In this document: positions 8,503-18,903 of the stretch, piece by piece | Layout of the letters: the number at the start of each line of letters is the position of its first letter | Numbering within the stretch: the stretch's first letter is position 1 | NCBI RefSeq assembly: GCF_900167535.1 | Contig: NZ_FUYE01000002.1 | Span: 1-64,000 of the forward strand | Length of the DNA stretch: 64,000 bases | Direction of reading: 5' to 3' | From: Prosthecobacter debontii | GTDB lineage: Bacteria > Verrucomicrobiota > Verrucomicrobiia > Verrucomicrobiales > Verrucomicrobiaceae | The notes under the pieces: model-generated | The model's input: only the letters and a program-made list of their open reading frames with translations | Database searches by the model: none | Told to the model about the DNA's origin: nothing | Position numbers and translations under genes: made by a program

Positions 8503-9729
8503 TTACGCGGCGTCCAGACCGAAAGCCGTATGCACCGCGACGGAAGCCTTCTCGATGTCGGCTTCTTTCACAATGACGGCGGTCTTGATCTCGCTGGTGG
8601 AGATCATGAGGATGTTGGCGCTCACGTCGGCCAGGGCTTTGAACATGCGGGCGGCGACACCGCTGTGGCTGCGCATGCCGATGCCGACAACGCTCAGCTT
8701 AGCCACGCCGGATTCGGTGCGCAGGGTCACTTTGTCACCCAAGGTCGGCAGGATCTCGCGCAGGGCTTTTTCAGCCTTGGGCAGATCGGCGGCGCTGAGG
8801 GTGAAGGAGATGTCGGTTTCACCATCAAAAGACACGTTCTGCACGATCACGTCGATGACGACGTTGGCACTGGCGATGGCTCCGAAGATCACGGAGGAGA
8901 TGCCGGGACGGTCGGGCACGTCATCAATGGTGATTTTGGCCTGATTGCGCTCAAGGCTGACGCCGCGAACGACGACGGATTCCATGCCGGGGGTTTCTTC
9001 TTTCACGAGGGTTCCTGGGTTGTTGTTAAGGCTGCTGCGCACTTCGAAGCGGACACCAAATTTTTTCGCAAACTCGACGCTGCGGCTCTGCATGACCTTG
9101 CTGCCGCTGGAGGCCATCTCGAGCATTTCGTCGTAGCTGATCTCCTGAATCTTGGTGGCACTTTTCACCACACGAGGGTCACAGGTATAGACACCGTCCA
9201 CATCGGTGTAGATCTGGCAGATATCAGCTTTGATCGCGGCTGCCATGGCGATGGCGGTCAGGTCACTGCCACCACGGCCGAGGGTGGTGATTTCGCCGCT
9301 GGCCGTTTCTCCCTGGAAACCGGCCAGCATGACGATATTTCCCTCATCCAGCATCTTATGCACGGCATCGGGGGTGATGTTGACGATGCGGGCCTTGGTA
9401 TGGACGCGGTCCGTAGAGATGCCAGCCTGAGCACCGGTCAGCGAGACGGCTTTGCCACCCAGGGCATTGATGGCCATGGCGGTGAGGGCGATGGTGGTCT
9501 GCTCACCGGTGGAAAGGAGCACGTCCATCTCGCGCTCACTGGGGTCCTGCTCAGGGGAAACTTCTTTGGCAAGCTTGATGAGGCTATCGGTCACCCCAGA
9601 CATGGCGGAGACGACAGCCACCACTTGGTGACCAGCACGCTGGGTTTCCAGGATGCGACGTGCGCAGTTGCGAATGCGTTCTGGATTGCCGACGGAGGTG
9701 CCGCCGTATTTCTGGACAATGAGGGCCAT
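8503..9729 (-). CDS. lysC: Aspartate kinase
   Basis: A 408-residue aspartokinase that phosphorylates L-aspartate at the head of the lysine/threonine/methionine/diaminopimelate pathway. The N-terminal kinase domain begins with [10 protein letters not shown] and contains [11 protein letters not shown] and the [13 protein letters not shown] segment. Two C-terminal ACT repeats follow, with [17 protein letters not shown] and [20 protein letters not shown], which usually bind feedback inhibitors. The length fits monofunctional LysC alpha-type enzymes. It is monocistronic here, with a terminator behind it and a divergent hydrolase gene in front. An internal start producing a separate regulatory beta subunit is possible in such proteins but is not obvious here. 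Confidence 0.96.
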   Translation of the reverse strand: MALIVQKYGGTSVGNPERIRNCARRILETQRAGHQVVAVVSAMSGVTDSLIKLAKEVSPEQDPSEREMDVLLSTGEQTTIALTAMAINALGGKAVSLTGAQAGISTDRVHTKARIVNITPDAVHKMLDEGNIVMLAGFQGETASGEITTLGRGGSDLTAIAMAAAIKADICQIYTDVDGVYTCDPRVVKSATKIQEISYDEMLEMASSGSKVMQSRSVEFAKKFGVRFEVRSSLNNNPGTLVKEETPGMESVVVRGVSLERNQAKITIDDVPDRPGISSVIFGAIASANVVIDVIVQNVSFDGETDISFTLSAADLPKAEKALREILPTLGDKVTLRTESGVAKLSVVGIGMRSHSGVAARMFKALADVSANILMISTSEIKTAVIVKEADIEKASVAVHTAFGLDAA

Positions 9730-9875
9730 GGCTGGAAAGGGGCGGCGAAGGTGGCACGGCCAGCCCCGGGTGCAAATGGGAAATCATCTTTGGTTGGGCA
9801 AGAGAAAGGGTGTCTGCGCGATCTGAGTGCAATTTTCCTTCCCAAACCGCGATCTTCTCTCTCATGCTCCCGCCC

Positions 9876-11843
9876 ATGAAAGCCTGGCTCTTCCTCCCTG
9901 CCCTCCTGCTTTGCTCCGCCTCCCTGACCTGTGGGCAATCTCCACGGCCTATTCGGGACCTGAATGGCTACTTTCCCTTTACCCCCGCGGCCGATGCCCA
10001 GGCCTGGAGCGAACGCCGAGCCGAGATTGAGCAACGCGTGCGGGTCGCTTCTGGACTCTGGCCCATGCCGGAAAAGACCCCACTGAATGCCGTGGTGCAT
10101 GGTCGGGTGGAGCGGGAGGATTACACCATTGACCGAGTCTTTTTCGAGAGCCTGCCAGGGCATTTCGTCACCGGTAGCCTGTATCTGCCGAAAAACCGCA
10201 CGGGGAAAATCCCCGCCATCCTCTGCCCACACGGTCACTGGCCGGACGGCCGGTTTATGGATGTGGGCCTAGGCACTGAGGCACTGAAAAAGCAGCTCGA
10301 TACGAAAGCTGAGGAGAGAGAATGCGCCGCGAGGTCACCCCTCCAGGCCCGCTGTGTGCAGCTCGCCCGCATGGGCTGTGCGGTGTTTCACTATGACATG
10401 CTCGGTTACGCGGACTCCATCCAGTTTCCCGTGCATCGGCATGGCGCAGGCCCGGAAGGTTTCTTGAGCCCCGCTGCCGATCTCCGGCTGCAGACCTACT
10501 TTGGCCTGCACACCTGGAATAGCGTCCGCGCTCTGGATTTCCTGCTCAGTCAGGAGGGCATCGATGAAAACCGCATCGGCTGCACCGGAGCCAGCGGCGG
10601 AGGCACCCAGACCATGATGCTCACGGGCATGGATCCGCGCATTACGGCCGCGTTCCCCTGTGTGATGGTTTCCACCGCCATGCAGGGCGGCTGCACCTGT
10701 GAAAACACCCACTACCTGCGCATCAATCAAGGCAATGTGGACATCGCCGCACTCACCGCCCCACGTCCACTGGGCATCACCGCAGCGGACGACTGGACCA
10801 AGGAAGTGGAAACCAAGGGTCTGCCTGATCTGAAGAAGCTGTATGCCATGCTCGGCGTGCCGGATCACATCACCGCGCACATCGCCACGCAGTTTCCGCA
10901 CAACTACAACCTGCCCTCCCGGTTGGCGATGTATGAGTTCTTCAATAAGCACTTCCAGTTAGGCCTGAAGAGCCCCATTCAGGAGCAGGACTTCACCTTT
11001 TCCACTAAAGCCGATCTCACCGTCTGGACGACCGAACATCCCGCTCCCACGGGCGATGCGGTGGGCGACACCCATGAAAAAGCCGTGTGCGCCTGGATGA
11101 CCACTCAGGATGAGAAGAACATCGACAGCCTGGTGAAGGAGGCGGACACGACTCGAGTTCGTGAGGTGGTCGGCAGTGCCTGGGAAACCATCGTCGGTCG
11201 CAAGACACCGACTGCGGCTGACGTCGCCTATGAAATGCTGAGCAAGGAGGACAAGACTGACTTCCTCATCGTCAAAGGTCGCATCACCAATAGCCGCGAT
11301 GATGAAGCGTTGGAAGCCACGTTCCTCTACCCCACGAAGTGGAACGGCGAAGCCAGTCTCTGGCTCAGCCTTAAGGGCCCGAGCTCCATTCTCGAGGGTG
11401 AAACGCCCACCACCGCTGCCCAAAAGCTACTGGATCAAGGCATCGCCATCGCCTGCCCTTCGCTGTATTTGGAAGGCGCGACCGAGCAGCCCAAAGCGGG
11501 TGATAATCTCAAAGCCAAACCCAACGACTTCCGAGAATTCAGCGGCTACACCTTCGGTTATAACCCCACGCTCCTGGCCCGCCGTGTGCATGATGCGATG
11601 ACCATGGTCACCATGATGCAAAATCAGGAAAAATACCCAGTGAAGCAGCTCAAGATCCACGGCACCGAAGGGGCAGGCCCCATCGCCCTCGTCACGGGTG
11701 TCGTTTTGAAACTCGACGGCGTCACCGCCGAGCTCGACGGCTTCCGCTTCGCCGATCTCACCAGCCCCTGGGATGTGAACTTTGTGCCCGGTGCGGTGAA
11801 GTATGGCGATGTCGAGGCACTGCTGAAACTGAATGGGCTGTGA
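9876..11843 (+). CDS. Secreted alpha/beta hydrolase, acetyl xylan esterase-like
   Basis: About 655 residues with a signal peptide (KAWLFLPALLLCSASLTCGQS). The core is an alpha/beta-hydrolase of the large Abhydrolase_7/acetyl xylan esterase-like type common in Planctomycetes and Verrucomicrobiota. CPHGHWPDGR supplies the oxyanion-side loop, the nucleophile elbow is GASGGGT with S240, and TAHIATQFPHNYN carries a late histidine. The C-terminal ~200 residues form a second hydrolase-like segment without a clear nucleophile. The start given directly precedes the signal peptide; an ATG four codons upstream (9864) is also possible. It probably removes acyl groups from polysaccharides, but the substrate is inferred only from the family. 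Confidence 0.82.
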   Translation: MKAWLFLPALLLCSASLTCGQSPRPIRDLNGYFPFTPAADAQAWSERRAEIEQRVRVASGLWPMPEKTPLNAVVHGRVEREDYTIDRVFFESLPGHFVTGSLYLPKNRTGKIPAILCPHGHWPDGRFMDVGLGTEALKKQLDTKAEERECAARSPLQARCVQLARMGCAVFHYDMLGYADSIQFPVHRHGAGPEGFLSPAADLRLQTYFGLHTWNSVRALDFLLSQEGIDENRIGCTGASGGGTQTMMLTGMDPRITAAFPCVMVSTAMQGGCTCENTHYLRINQGNVDIAALTAPRPLGITAADDWTKEVETKGLPDLKKLYAMLGVPDHITAHIATQFPHNYNLPSRLAMYEFFNKHFQLGLKSPIQEQDFTFSTKADLTVWTTEHPAPTGDAVGDTHEKAVCAWMTTQDEKNIDSLVKEADTTRVREVVGSAWETIVGRKTPTAADVAYEMLSKEDKTDFLIVKGRITNSRDDEALEATFLYPTKWNGEASLWLSLKGPSSILEGETPTTAAQKLLDQGIAIACPSLYLEGATEQPKAGDNLKAKPNDFREFSGYTFGYNPTLLARRVHDAMTMVTMMQNQEKYPVKQLKIHGTEGAGPIALVTGVVLKLDGVTAELDGFRFADLTSPWDVNFVPGAVKYGDVEALLKLNGL

Positions 11844-11889
11844 AGTTAAACTCGCGGACAAAAGGTGCTGTCAGACATTGACCCTGCCC

Positions 11890-12219
11890 ATGGACGTTGC
11901 CGCCCCTTTTTCAGACGATTCAGATGAATTGCCGATCCAGCCTCAACGTCGGCGTTTCGTCTATCTGGTCTCGGCGTGGCTCGCCGGGATGCTGCTTCAG
12001 ATCGTTGGTCTTCCCTGTTTGTGAGCGATTGGGAGTTGGCGCATGGAGATCGCCGCTTGGTTTGATGCGATGATCCTGCTGCGTATGATCGTGGCCTACT
12101 GGAGGCGGGAGACGGGCCTTGCGTGGATGCTTTACACCGCCCTTTGTCTCACGTCGTTTCTATGGCTGCATTGGCTCACCGACCTGATCCTTCAAGTCGC
12201 TGGGCGCTCGCATTTTTAA
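11890..12219 (+). pseudogene. Possible small membrane protein split by an in-frame TGA
   Basis: One reading frame is open from the ATG at 11890 to the TAA at 12217 except for a single TGA at 12022-12024. The first half gives 44 residues with one hydrophobic helix (VYLVSAWLAGMLLQIVG). The second half, with its own ATG at 12043, gives 58 residues with two hydrophobic stretches (FDAMILLRMIVAYW and WMLYTALCLTSFLWLHW). Together they read as a ~110-residue protein with about three membrane helices, so a nonsense mutation is one explanation. Two separate small proteins, or no gene at all, are also possible. From 12220 to the clpB start I see no gene and no CIRCE element. Confidence 0.35.
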
Positions 12220-12394
12220 AAATGCCCAAATGGCACATTTGATCCGCTCTTTGGAGACGAAACGACTCAAACTTCGACCTCCCAGTGGCATGACAATATT
12301 CACGCCACCTTTGTTAAATAAGGGCTAGCGGCTCATTGCGCCTTCCTGGCACAGTGCAAGCGTATCCAGAGGTAGAAAGATTCTCCTCCAACCT

Positions 12395-14980
12395 ATGTCT
12401 CCTGAAAAATTCACCGTTAAGCTTCAAGAAGCCTTCAATGCCTCTCAGTCTGTGGCCACGCGTCATGGACACCAGGAATTGAAACCGGCCCACCTGCTCA
12501 CGGCTCTGCTGGATCAAGAGGGTGGCATCACTCGCCCCCTCTTTGAGAAAGCTGCCGTCAACCCAGCGGCCGTGGCCAACCTGAGCACCCAGCTCGCTAA
12601 CCTCCTCAGTCGTCAGCCGAAAGTCAGCGGCGCCACGGGGAGTCTGTATCTCTCCAATGAGTTCCGCGAACTCATGACCAAAGCCGAGGACGAACAAAAG
12701 AAACTCAAGGATGATTTCCTCAGTGTCGAACACGTCCTGCTCGCACTCTTCAAAATCAAATCCGATGTCGCCGACCTGCTCAAGCAGGCCGGACTCACGT
12801 ATGACACCGTCTCCAAAGGCCTTGCCGCTGTCCGGGGCAGCCAGCGTGTGACGGATCAAGACCCTGAAGGCAAATACCAGACCCTGGAAAAATACGGCAC
12901 GGACCTCACCGCCCGCGCTCGCCAAGGCAAGATTGACCCTGTCATCGGTCGCGATGAAGAGATTCGCCGTGTCATGCAGGTGCTCAGTCGCCGCAGCAAA
13001 AACAATCCCGTGCTCATCGGTGAACCCGGTGTGGGTAAGACCGCCATCGCGGAAGGCCTGGCCCGCCGTATCGTCGCTGGTGACGTGCCCGATTCCCTGA
13101 AAGGCAAACGCCTCATCAGCATGGACCTTGGAGGCATGATGGCCGGGGCGAAGTTCCGAGGCGAATTCGAGGAACGCCTGAAAGCCTTCCTCAAAGAAGT
13201 CACCAGCAGCGAAGGGGAGATCATTCTCTTTATTGATGAGCTGCACACCATCGTCGGTGCTGGTAAAGCTGAAGGCGCGATGGACGCAGGCAACCTGCTC
13301 AAGCCGCAGCTTGCCCGTGGTGAACTGCGCTGTATTGGCGCGACCACGCTCGACGAATATCGCAAATACATCGAGAAAGACCCCGCTCTGGAACGTCGCT
13401 TTCAGCCCGTAATGGTGGGTGAACCCAGCGTCGAAGACACCATCGCCATTCTGCGTGGTTTGAAAGAACGTTATGAAGTGCACCACGGCGTGCGCATTCA
13501 GGACGGTGCCATCATTGCTGCGGCTACCCTGAGCAACCGCTACATCACGGATCGTTTCCTCCCCGACAAAGCCATTGACCTCGTGGACGAAGCCGCCAGC
13601 CGCATTAAGATCGAACTCGACTCCATGCCCACGGAGATTGATGTGATCGAGCGGGAAATCATGCAGCACGAGATGCAGCGCCAGGTCCTGAAAAAGGAAA
13701 AGGACGCTGCCAGTCTCGCTCGCTTGGAAAAGCTGGAGAAAGAGATCGCCGACCTCAAAGAACAATCTGGGGCTCTGAAGGCTCAATGGCTGAAAGAAAA
13801 AGAAGCCGTGGATGCGGGTCGCAAAGTGAAAGAGGAGATTGATCGTCTCCGCACCGAGTTGGAACAAGCCCAACGCCGGGGAGACTTTGCTCGCGCTGGA
13901 GAGATCCAGTATGGATTGATCCCTGACCTGGAGAAGAAGCTGCAAAACGAGCCTAACCAAACCCAGGCTCCAGCGCCTAAACCCACGCTGTTGCGTGAGG
14001 AAGTCACAGAGGAAGACATTGCCCGAGTCGTCGCCAACTGGACGGGCATTCCCGTGTCTCGTTTGCAAGAAGGCGAACGCTCCAAGCTGGTGAAGATGGA
14101 AGAACGTCTGGCTGCCCGCGTCATCGGTCAAAAGGACGCCATCGTCGCTGTGTCGAACGCCGTCCGCCGTGCTCGTGCCGGCATCCAGGATGAGAACCGC
14201 CCCATCGGCAGCTTCCTCTTCCTCGGACCCACCGGTGTGGGTAAGACCGAGCTTTGCAAAGCCCTGGCCGAGTTCCTGTTCGATGATGAAAACGCCATGA
14301 CTCGTCTCGACATGAGCGAATACATGGAGAAACACAGCGTCAGCCGTCTCATCGGTGCTCCGCCTGGATATGTCGGTTATGATGAAGGCGGTCAGCTCAC
14401 CGAAGCCGTGCGTCGGCGTCCTTACAGTGTCGTGCTCTTCGATGAAGTGGAGAAGGCTCACCCAGATGTGTTTAACACACTCCTCCAGGTGCTGGACGAT
14501 GGCCGCATCACCGATGGCCAAGGCCGCACTGTGGACTTCAAAAACACGGTCATCATCATGACCAGCAACATCGGCAGCCAGCACATCCAGGATGTGCAGA
14601 ACCCCGAGCAACGTGAGGCGCTGGTGCGTGACTCCTTGAAGCAATTCTTCCGCCCCGAGTTCCTCAATCGCATTGATGAAATCGTCATCTTTGACCGTCT
14701 GAATGCGAATGAACTCGACAAGATCGTGAAGATTCAGCTTCAGCGTGTGATCGATCGCCTCGCCAAACAGAACATCCACCTCACGGTCAGCGATGACACC
14801 ACGCGTTATCTTGCCGATGCTGGATTTGACCCAGTCTTCGGTGCCCGCCCTCTGAAACGCGCCATCCAGAAGCACCTGCTCGATCCGCTGTCCCTCGCCG
14901 TCCTCGAAGGCAACTTCAAAGAAGGCGACCATATCGATGCCGTCCTGAAAGATGGACGTGTGGAGTTTGTGAAAGCTTAA
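12395..14980 (+). CDS. clpB: ATP-dependent disaggregase ClpB
   Basis: An 861-residue AAA+ chaperone that extracts and refolds aggregated proteins together with DnaK. The order is a Clp N-domain ([16 protein letters not shown]), NBD1 with Walker A GEPGVGKT (K215), a long coiled-coil middle domain (~residues 405-525, rich in K/E/R), then NBD2 with Walker A GPTGVGKT (K617) and the [17 protein letters not shown] pore-loop region. The presence of the middle domain separates it from ClpA and ClpC. It stands alone, with 175 bp of non-coding sequence before it and a strong terminator after it. Heat-shock control is likely from the family, but I could not identify a CIRCE or clear heat-shock sigma promoter. 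Confidence 0.97.
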   Translation: MSPEKFTVKLQEAFNASQSVATRHGHQELKPAHLLTALLDQEGGITRPLFEKAAVNPAAVANLSTQLANLLSRQPKVSGATGSLYLSNEFRELMTKAEDEQKKLKDDFLSVEHVLLALFKIKSDVADLLKQAGLTYDTVSKGLAAVRGSQRVTDQDPEGKYQTLEKYGTDLTARARQGKIDPVIGRDEEIRRVMQVLSRRSKNNPVLIGEPGVGKTAIAEGLARRIVAGDVPDSLKGKRLISMDLGGMMAGAKFRGEFEERLKAFLKEVTSSEGEIILFIDELHTIVGAGKAEGAMDAGNLLKPQLARGELRCIGATTLDEYRKYIEKDPALERRFQPVMVGEPSVEDTIAILRGLKERYEVHHGVRIQDGAIIAAATLSNRYITDRFLPDKAIDLVDEAASRIKIELDSMPTEIDVIEREIMQHEMQRQVLKKEKDAASLARLEKLEKEIADLKEQSGALKAQWLKEKEAVDAGRKVKEEIDRLRTELEQAQRRGDFARAGEIQYGLIPDLEKKLQNEPNQTQAPAPKPTLLREEVTEEDIARVVANWTGIPVSRLQEGERSKLVKMEERLAARVIGQKDAIVAVSNAVRRARAGIQDENRPIGSFLFLGPTGVGKTELCKALAEFLFDDENAMTRLDMSEYMEKHSVSRLIGAPPGYVGYDEGGQLTEAVRRRPYSVVLFDEVEKAHPDVFNTLLQVLDDGRITDGQGRTVDFKNTVIIMTSNIGSQHIQDVQNPEQREALVRDSLKQFFRPEFLNRIDEIVIFDRLNANELDKIVKIQLQRVIDRLAKQNIHLTVSDDTTRYLADAGFDPVFGARPLKRAIQKHLLDPLSLAVLEGNFKEGDHIDAVLKDGRVEFVKA

Positions 14981-14997
14981 CGAACTTTAGGAAAATG

Positions 14998-15030
14998 AAG
15001 CTGCAGCTTTTCACGAGGCTGCAGCTTTTT
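14998..15030 (+). terminator. Rho-independent terminator behind clpB
   Basis: Perfect 10-bp arms AAGCTGCAGC and GCTGCAGCTT around a 10-base loop, ending in a T-run. It lies 17 bp behind the clpB stop. Confidence 0.85.
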
Positions 15031-15091
15031 CTTTGGACACCATCCATCACTTCGGGGCACCCATTTTAAAGGCTGATCCGTTCTACGGGAG

Positions 15092-15637
15092 ATGAAGACT
15101 GCTTCATATTTTCGCCTGCTGCTTTCGGCTCTGGCTCTCCTTGCCATCACCTCATGCTCTAGCCCCATGAAACATCCCCCACTCCGCACCGTGTCGCACG
15201 TGGATCTCCAGCGCTATATGGGCGACTGGTATGTGTTTGCCAACATCCCTTATTCATTGGAGAAGGATAAGGTCGGCACACTGGACCGCTATGCCCTGCG
15301 TCCCGATGGCAAACTGGACAACATTTTCTTGTTCCGACGGAAGACCCTAGACGCGCCTCTAGAACAGTGGAAAGGCACGGCCTGGATTCACAATACCGAA
15401 ACCAATGCCGAATGGCGGGTGCAGTTCATTTGGCCATTCCGAGTGCCCTACCTGATCATTGACCTCGATAAGGATTATCAATGGAGCGTCGTTGGTTATC
15501 CCAACCGGAAGCTGGCCTGGGTGTTGAGCCGTAAGCCCGCCCTCGATGATGCCACCTATCAGGAGATTTTACAGCGTCTCAAAGAACAGGGCTACGATCC
15601 AGCTAAGCTCCAAAAAGTGCCACAGAACATTCATTGA
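15092..15637 (+). CDS. blc: Outer-membrane lipoprotein of the lipocalin (Blc) family
   Basis: 181 residues. A lipoprotein signal ends in the lipobox LAITSC, so the mature protein begins at the cysteine and is probably anchored in the outer membrane. The lipocalin signature follows: RYMGDWYVFANIPYSLEK (the G-x-W motif), a central beta barrel, and the FIWPFRVPYLIIDLDKDYQW segment with VVGYPNRKLAWVLSR typical of bacterial lipocalins. Blc binds fatty acids or lysophospholipids in E. coli; the ligand here is unknown. The stop is one base from the converging stop of the YHYH-protein gene, so no separate terminator exists between them. Confidence 0.93.
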   Translation: MKTASYFRLLLSALALLAITSCSSPMKHPPLRTVSHVDLQRYMGDWYVFANIPYSLEKDKVGTLDRYALRPDGKLDNIFLFRRKTLDAPLEQWKGTAWIHNTETNAEWRVQFIWPFRVPYLIIDLDKDYQWSVVGYPNRKLAWVLSRKPALDDATYQEILQRLKEQGYDPAKLQKVPQNIH

Positions 15638-15638
15638 T

Positions 15639-16586
15639 TCAGTTGTCACGCGGCGGACCAAATCCGCGCGGAGGGCGACCTTCGCCGTCCGGCGGAGGGC
15701 CCATCCCTGGAGGCCCGAAGCCGGGGCCTCCACGACGACCACGACGCGGTGGCCCTCCCCCAGGAGGCCCGCCGTCTTGCTTTTCAAAACTTGCATCTGG
15801 AGTTCCTTTCCACAGTCGTCCCAAATACGGAAAGTCTTCCGTGATGTAATAGTGATAGATGCCCTCGGGATATTCAGGCGTGACGCCGAAACGACCGTTG
15901 CACTCATCGAGATCACCACTGCCAGCCACAAACTCAAAATCCTCCGTGTAATAACCATCATAGCGCCCCCCTGGACCGCCACTACCACCCGGGCGATTAC
16001 CTTTCTTGAGTTGATAGCTGGAGCGCATCTTCACCAATGGACTGGCGGAGTTCTGGGGGGCTTGGTGTCCGCGCGTTGCGTAAATGGGAAAGCCATCCGC
16101 TGCCCACCCCAACAGGAGCATCTGATCCGGTTTTTCACCGCCCAATTGCTTCACCAAGCCACTCGGCAAGCCATGATAATGATAGGCCCCGTTCGGTTGC
16201 ACATGCGCCTCATTCTGATCCAGCCCCAGATTGATTTGGCCGCTTTTGGCTTCAGCCACCCACCCTGAACGGGGATCGCGATTCCAGAACTCGGCGGTGC
16301 CGGGTTCAAAAGGCACCCCATTGACGGCCACACCAAAAAAGGCTCTCCGCGAAGGTGTGGGTTGTGCTGCTACCTCGGGTGTCAAGGTCATGCGAAATTC
16401 ATACTGCTGAGGCGCTATCTCATTGGGGTTGTTGCGGTTAGGGAATGCCCCCACATCATGAGAAGGAATGCCATTGGAAACCACGATACGCATGCCACCC
16501 TCCTCACGTAGAGTCACTTGGGCGCTGGGGTTTTGGGCTAGCAGCAGCCCGGTCAGCATCGACAAAAGAATCGGAAGACGTTTCAT
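15639..16586 (-). CDS. Secreted YHYH-domain protein with Pro/Gly/Arg-rich tail
   Basis: About 315 residues with a signal peptide (MKRLPILLSMLTGLLLAQNPSAQ). The YHYH domain is shown by HVQPNGAYHYHGLP near the centre, then the LLGWAADGFPIYA strand and DECNGRFGVTPEYPEGIYHYYITEDFPY near residue 240. Such proteins are common in marine and planctomycete-type genomes; the His/Tyr motifs suggest a metal site, but no activity is established. The last ~50 residues are low complexity (GGPPGGGPPRRGRRGG and similar), probably disordered. The ATG at 16586 is preferred over 16607 because it directly precedes the signal peptide. Confidence 0.8.
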   Translation of the reverse strand: MKRLPILLSMLTGLLLAQNPSAQVTLREEGGMRIVVSNGIPSHDVGAFPNRNNPNEIAPQQYEFRMTLTPEVAAQPTPSRRAFFGVAVNGVPFEPGTAEFWNRDPRSGWVAEAKSGQINLGLDQNEAHVQPNGAYHYHGLPSGLVKQLGGEKPDQMLLLGWAADGFPIYATRGHQAPQNSASPLVKMRSSYQLKKGNRPGGSGGPGGRYDGYYTEDFEFVAGSGDLDECNGRFGVTPEYPEGIYHYYITEDFPYLGRLWKGTPDASFEKQDGGPPGGGPPRRGRRGGPGFGPPGMGPPPDGEGRPPRGFGPPRDN

Positions 16587-16725
16587 ACTCTCCCATGAAC
16601 GCCTCATTTTGACGGGTGATTTGCGAATTTACCTAAGCTTAACAAAATTCATTCCTGCGCCTTCAGCCTTGCCACAAGCCCCACGCTGACGATAATCGCC
16701 GATCTTTTCGCCAACCGCCCCCCTT

Positions 16726-18840
16726 ATGGCCCAACCGTTCCTCACTCAGGACTTTCAAATCCGCTGGTCCTCTCTCTCGCCATCTTGCATCCAAGCCGAC
16801 ATCCAAACCGCGCTGCAAGAGGCGGATGCGAACATCAATCGTCTGACTGAGCAGGACCGGGGTAAAATGAACTTCGATAGTGTGGTGCTGGCCCTGGATG
16901 AATCCACACGTCATCTCAATGAAGCCTGGGGGCTGGTCCAGCATCTGGATGCTCTGTGCAATTCTCCGGAACTGCGCGAGGCCCACAATGCCATGCTCCC
17001 CCAGGTGAGTGCATTCTTCGCCAAAATCCCTCTGAACGAGCATCTGTGGGATCTCCTGGAAACCTACAGCAAAACGGAGGAAGCGCGCGACCTCCCCCCC
17101 GTCAAAAAGCGTGCTCTGAAAGAGACGATGGAAAGCTTCATCCAGGCCGGAGCAGATCTCCCGCCCGAGAAAAAGAAGCGATTGGAAGAACTGGAATCTG
17201 AACTCTCTCAGGCGACCCAGAAGTATTCCGAAAACGTGCTCGACTCCACCAACAAGTGGGAGCTCATCATCACCGATGTAGCACGCCTGAAAGGCATGCC
17301 CCCCTCCGCCATCGAGGCAGCCCGTGCCGAAGCCATTGCGAAAGGTTTAGGCAGTCCCGAAGAGCCGCAGTATCGCATCACTCTGAAGGCGCCCTCCATG
17401 ATCCCGGTCATGGAGTATGCAGAAGATGAATCTCTGCGCAAAGCCGTGTGGGAAGGGAGCACCAACATCGGACGCGGTGGAGAGCATGACAACACGGACC
17501 TAGTCTGGAAGATCCTGCGCCTGCGCCATGAGAAAGCCCAGATCATGGGCAAGACCAACTTTGCCGATCATGTCCTGCAGCAGCGCATGGCCAAGACCGG
17601 TCAGAGCGCTCTGAACTTCATCGAAAACCTTCACCATAAAGTGAAGGCGGCGTTTGATCGTGAAACGATCCAGCTTCAAGAATACCGTGCGGATGCCGTC
17701 GGCCAAGCCACGGATCTGCTCCAACCCTGGGAAGTGGCGTTCTGGTCGGAAAAACAGCGCAAGGCGGAGTATGATTTCGATGAGGAAGAACTGCGTCCCT
17801 ACTTCCCTCTCGATAAGGTGCTTGGCGGCATGTTCCGGCTCGCCGAAATCGTCTTTGATTTGCGTATCGTGGGTCGAGATGTCGTTTATTACGGCTCTGG
17901 CGAAACTGGCACTGCGAGCACCCAGCCTGGGGAACTCGGACCTGTGGAAGTCTGGCATCCTGATGTGAAGTTTTATGAAGTGCGCAATGAGAAAGGCGTG
18001 CACATCGGCTCCTTCTATGCCGACTGGCATCCGCGTGACTCAAAGCGTGGTGGCGCCTGGATGAACTACCTCAAAGGAGGCGTGCCACCTTCAGGAGATC
18101 GTGACCGCCGCCTGCATCTGGGCCTCATCTGCGGTAACATGACTCCGCCCGTAGATGGCAAACCCGCCCTGCTGACGCATGACGAAGTCTGCACCGTCTT
18201 CCATGAGTTCGGTCACCTCCTGCATCAGCTCTGCGGCAATGTGGAGATCCCTTCTCTCAATGGCGTGAACGTGTATTGGGACTTCGTCGAGCTTCCTTCT
18301 CAACTTATGGAGAACTTCTGCTGGGAACGTGAAAGCCTGGACCTCTTCGCCCGTCATCACGAGACCAACGAACCCATCCCAGCCAAGCTCTTCAAGAAAG
18401 TTATCGCAGCGAAAAACTATCGCAGCGCCAGCGACATCATGCGCCAGCTTTCCTTTGGCAAGCTAGACCTGGAACTGCACATGCATCATGCCACCGATGA
18501 AGGCGCAGATCTGGATCAACTCTCCCGCCAGCTTCTGAAGCCTTACCTGATGCCGCTGAAGACGGAGAACCCCTCCATGGCACGTCGCTTTGGACACCTC
18601 TTCAGCAGCCCCGTCGGATATGCCTCCGGCTACTACAGCTACAAATGGGCTGAGGTGCTGGATGCCGATGCTTTCACCCGTTTCCAAACTGAAGGCGTGC
18701 TGAATCCAAAAGTCGGCCGAGACTATCGCGATAAGATCCTCAGCAAAGGCAACTCCGAAGACCCGGCCAAACTGTTCAAGGACTTCATGGGCCGCGATCC
18801 CGAACCCGTGGCATTGCTCATCCGCGCAGGCCTCGCCTAA
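16726..18840 (+). CDS. M3-family oligopeptidase (oligopeptidase A/PrlC-like)
   Basis: A 704-residue cytoplasmic zinc peptidase with no signal peptide. The M3 zinc motif HEFGH is at residues 493-497, in VFHEFGHLLHQL, with the downstream glutamate in the ENFCWERESL region and the family motif YWDFVELPSQLMENF. The N-terminal two thirds are helical, and the C-terminal SSPVGYASGYYSYKWAEVLDADAF closes the catalytic lobe, both as in PrlC/OpdA. It degrades short peptides, including signal-peptide fragments in E. coli. It is monocistronic, running towards bioA with a hairpin between them. Confidence 0.93.
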   Translation: MAQPFLTQDFQIRWSSLSPSCIQADIQTALQEADANINRLTEQDRGKMNFDSVVLALDESTRHLNEAWGLVQHLDALCNSPELREAHNAMLPQVSAFFAKIPLNEHLWDLLETYSKTEEARDLPPVKKRALKETMESFIQAGADLPPEKKKRLEELESELSQATQKYSENVLDSTNKWELIITDVARLKGMPPSAIEAARAEAIAKGLGSPEEPQYRITLKAPSMIPVMEYAEDESLRKAVWEGSTNIGRGGEHDNTDLVWKILRLRHEKAQIMGKTNFADHVLQQRMAKTGQSALNFIENLHHKVKAAFDRETIQLQEYRADAVGQATDLLQPWEVAFWSEKQRKAEYDFDEEELRPYFPLDKVLGGMFRLAEIVFDLRIVGRDVVYYGSGETGTASTQPGELGPVEVWHPDVKFYEVRNEKGVHIGSFYADWHPRDSKRGGAWMNYLKGGVPPSGDRDRRLHLGLICGNMTPPVDGKPALLTHDEVCTVFHEFGHLLHQLCGNVEIPSLNGVNVYWDFVELPSQLMENFCWERESLDLFARHHETNEPIPAKLFKKVIAAKNYRSASDIMRQLSFGKLDLELHMHHATDEGADLDQLSRQLLKPYLMPLKTENPSMARRFGHLFSSPVGYASGYYSYKWAEVLDADAFTRFQTEGVLNPKVGRDYRDKILSKGNSEDPAKLFKDFMGRDPEPVALLIRAGLA

Positions 18841-18852
18841 CCAACGTTGATA

Positions 18853-18879
18853 GAGGGTGAGGATTTTATCTCCACCCTC
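18853..18879. terminator. Hairpin between the M3 peptidase and bioA
   Basis: Seven-base arms GAGGGTG and CACCCTC around a 13-base loop in the 63-bp convergent gap. The T-run is absent, so termination is only plausible. Confidence 0.4.
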
Positions 18880-18903
18880 ACTCCATGGATCAAGCTGTTG
18901 CGA

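Noticed and set aside
8530..9879. Long open frame opposite lysC
   Set aside because: It is the antisense shadow of a certain aspartate kinase gene, rich in G, H and D, and has no recognisable domain.
12314..14932. 872-codon open frame opposite clpB
   Set aside because: Shadow of clpB on the other strand; composition is typical for antisense frames (H, F, D rich) and no motif is seen.
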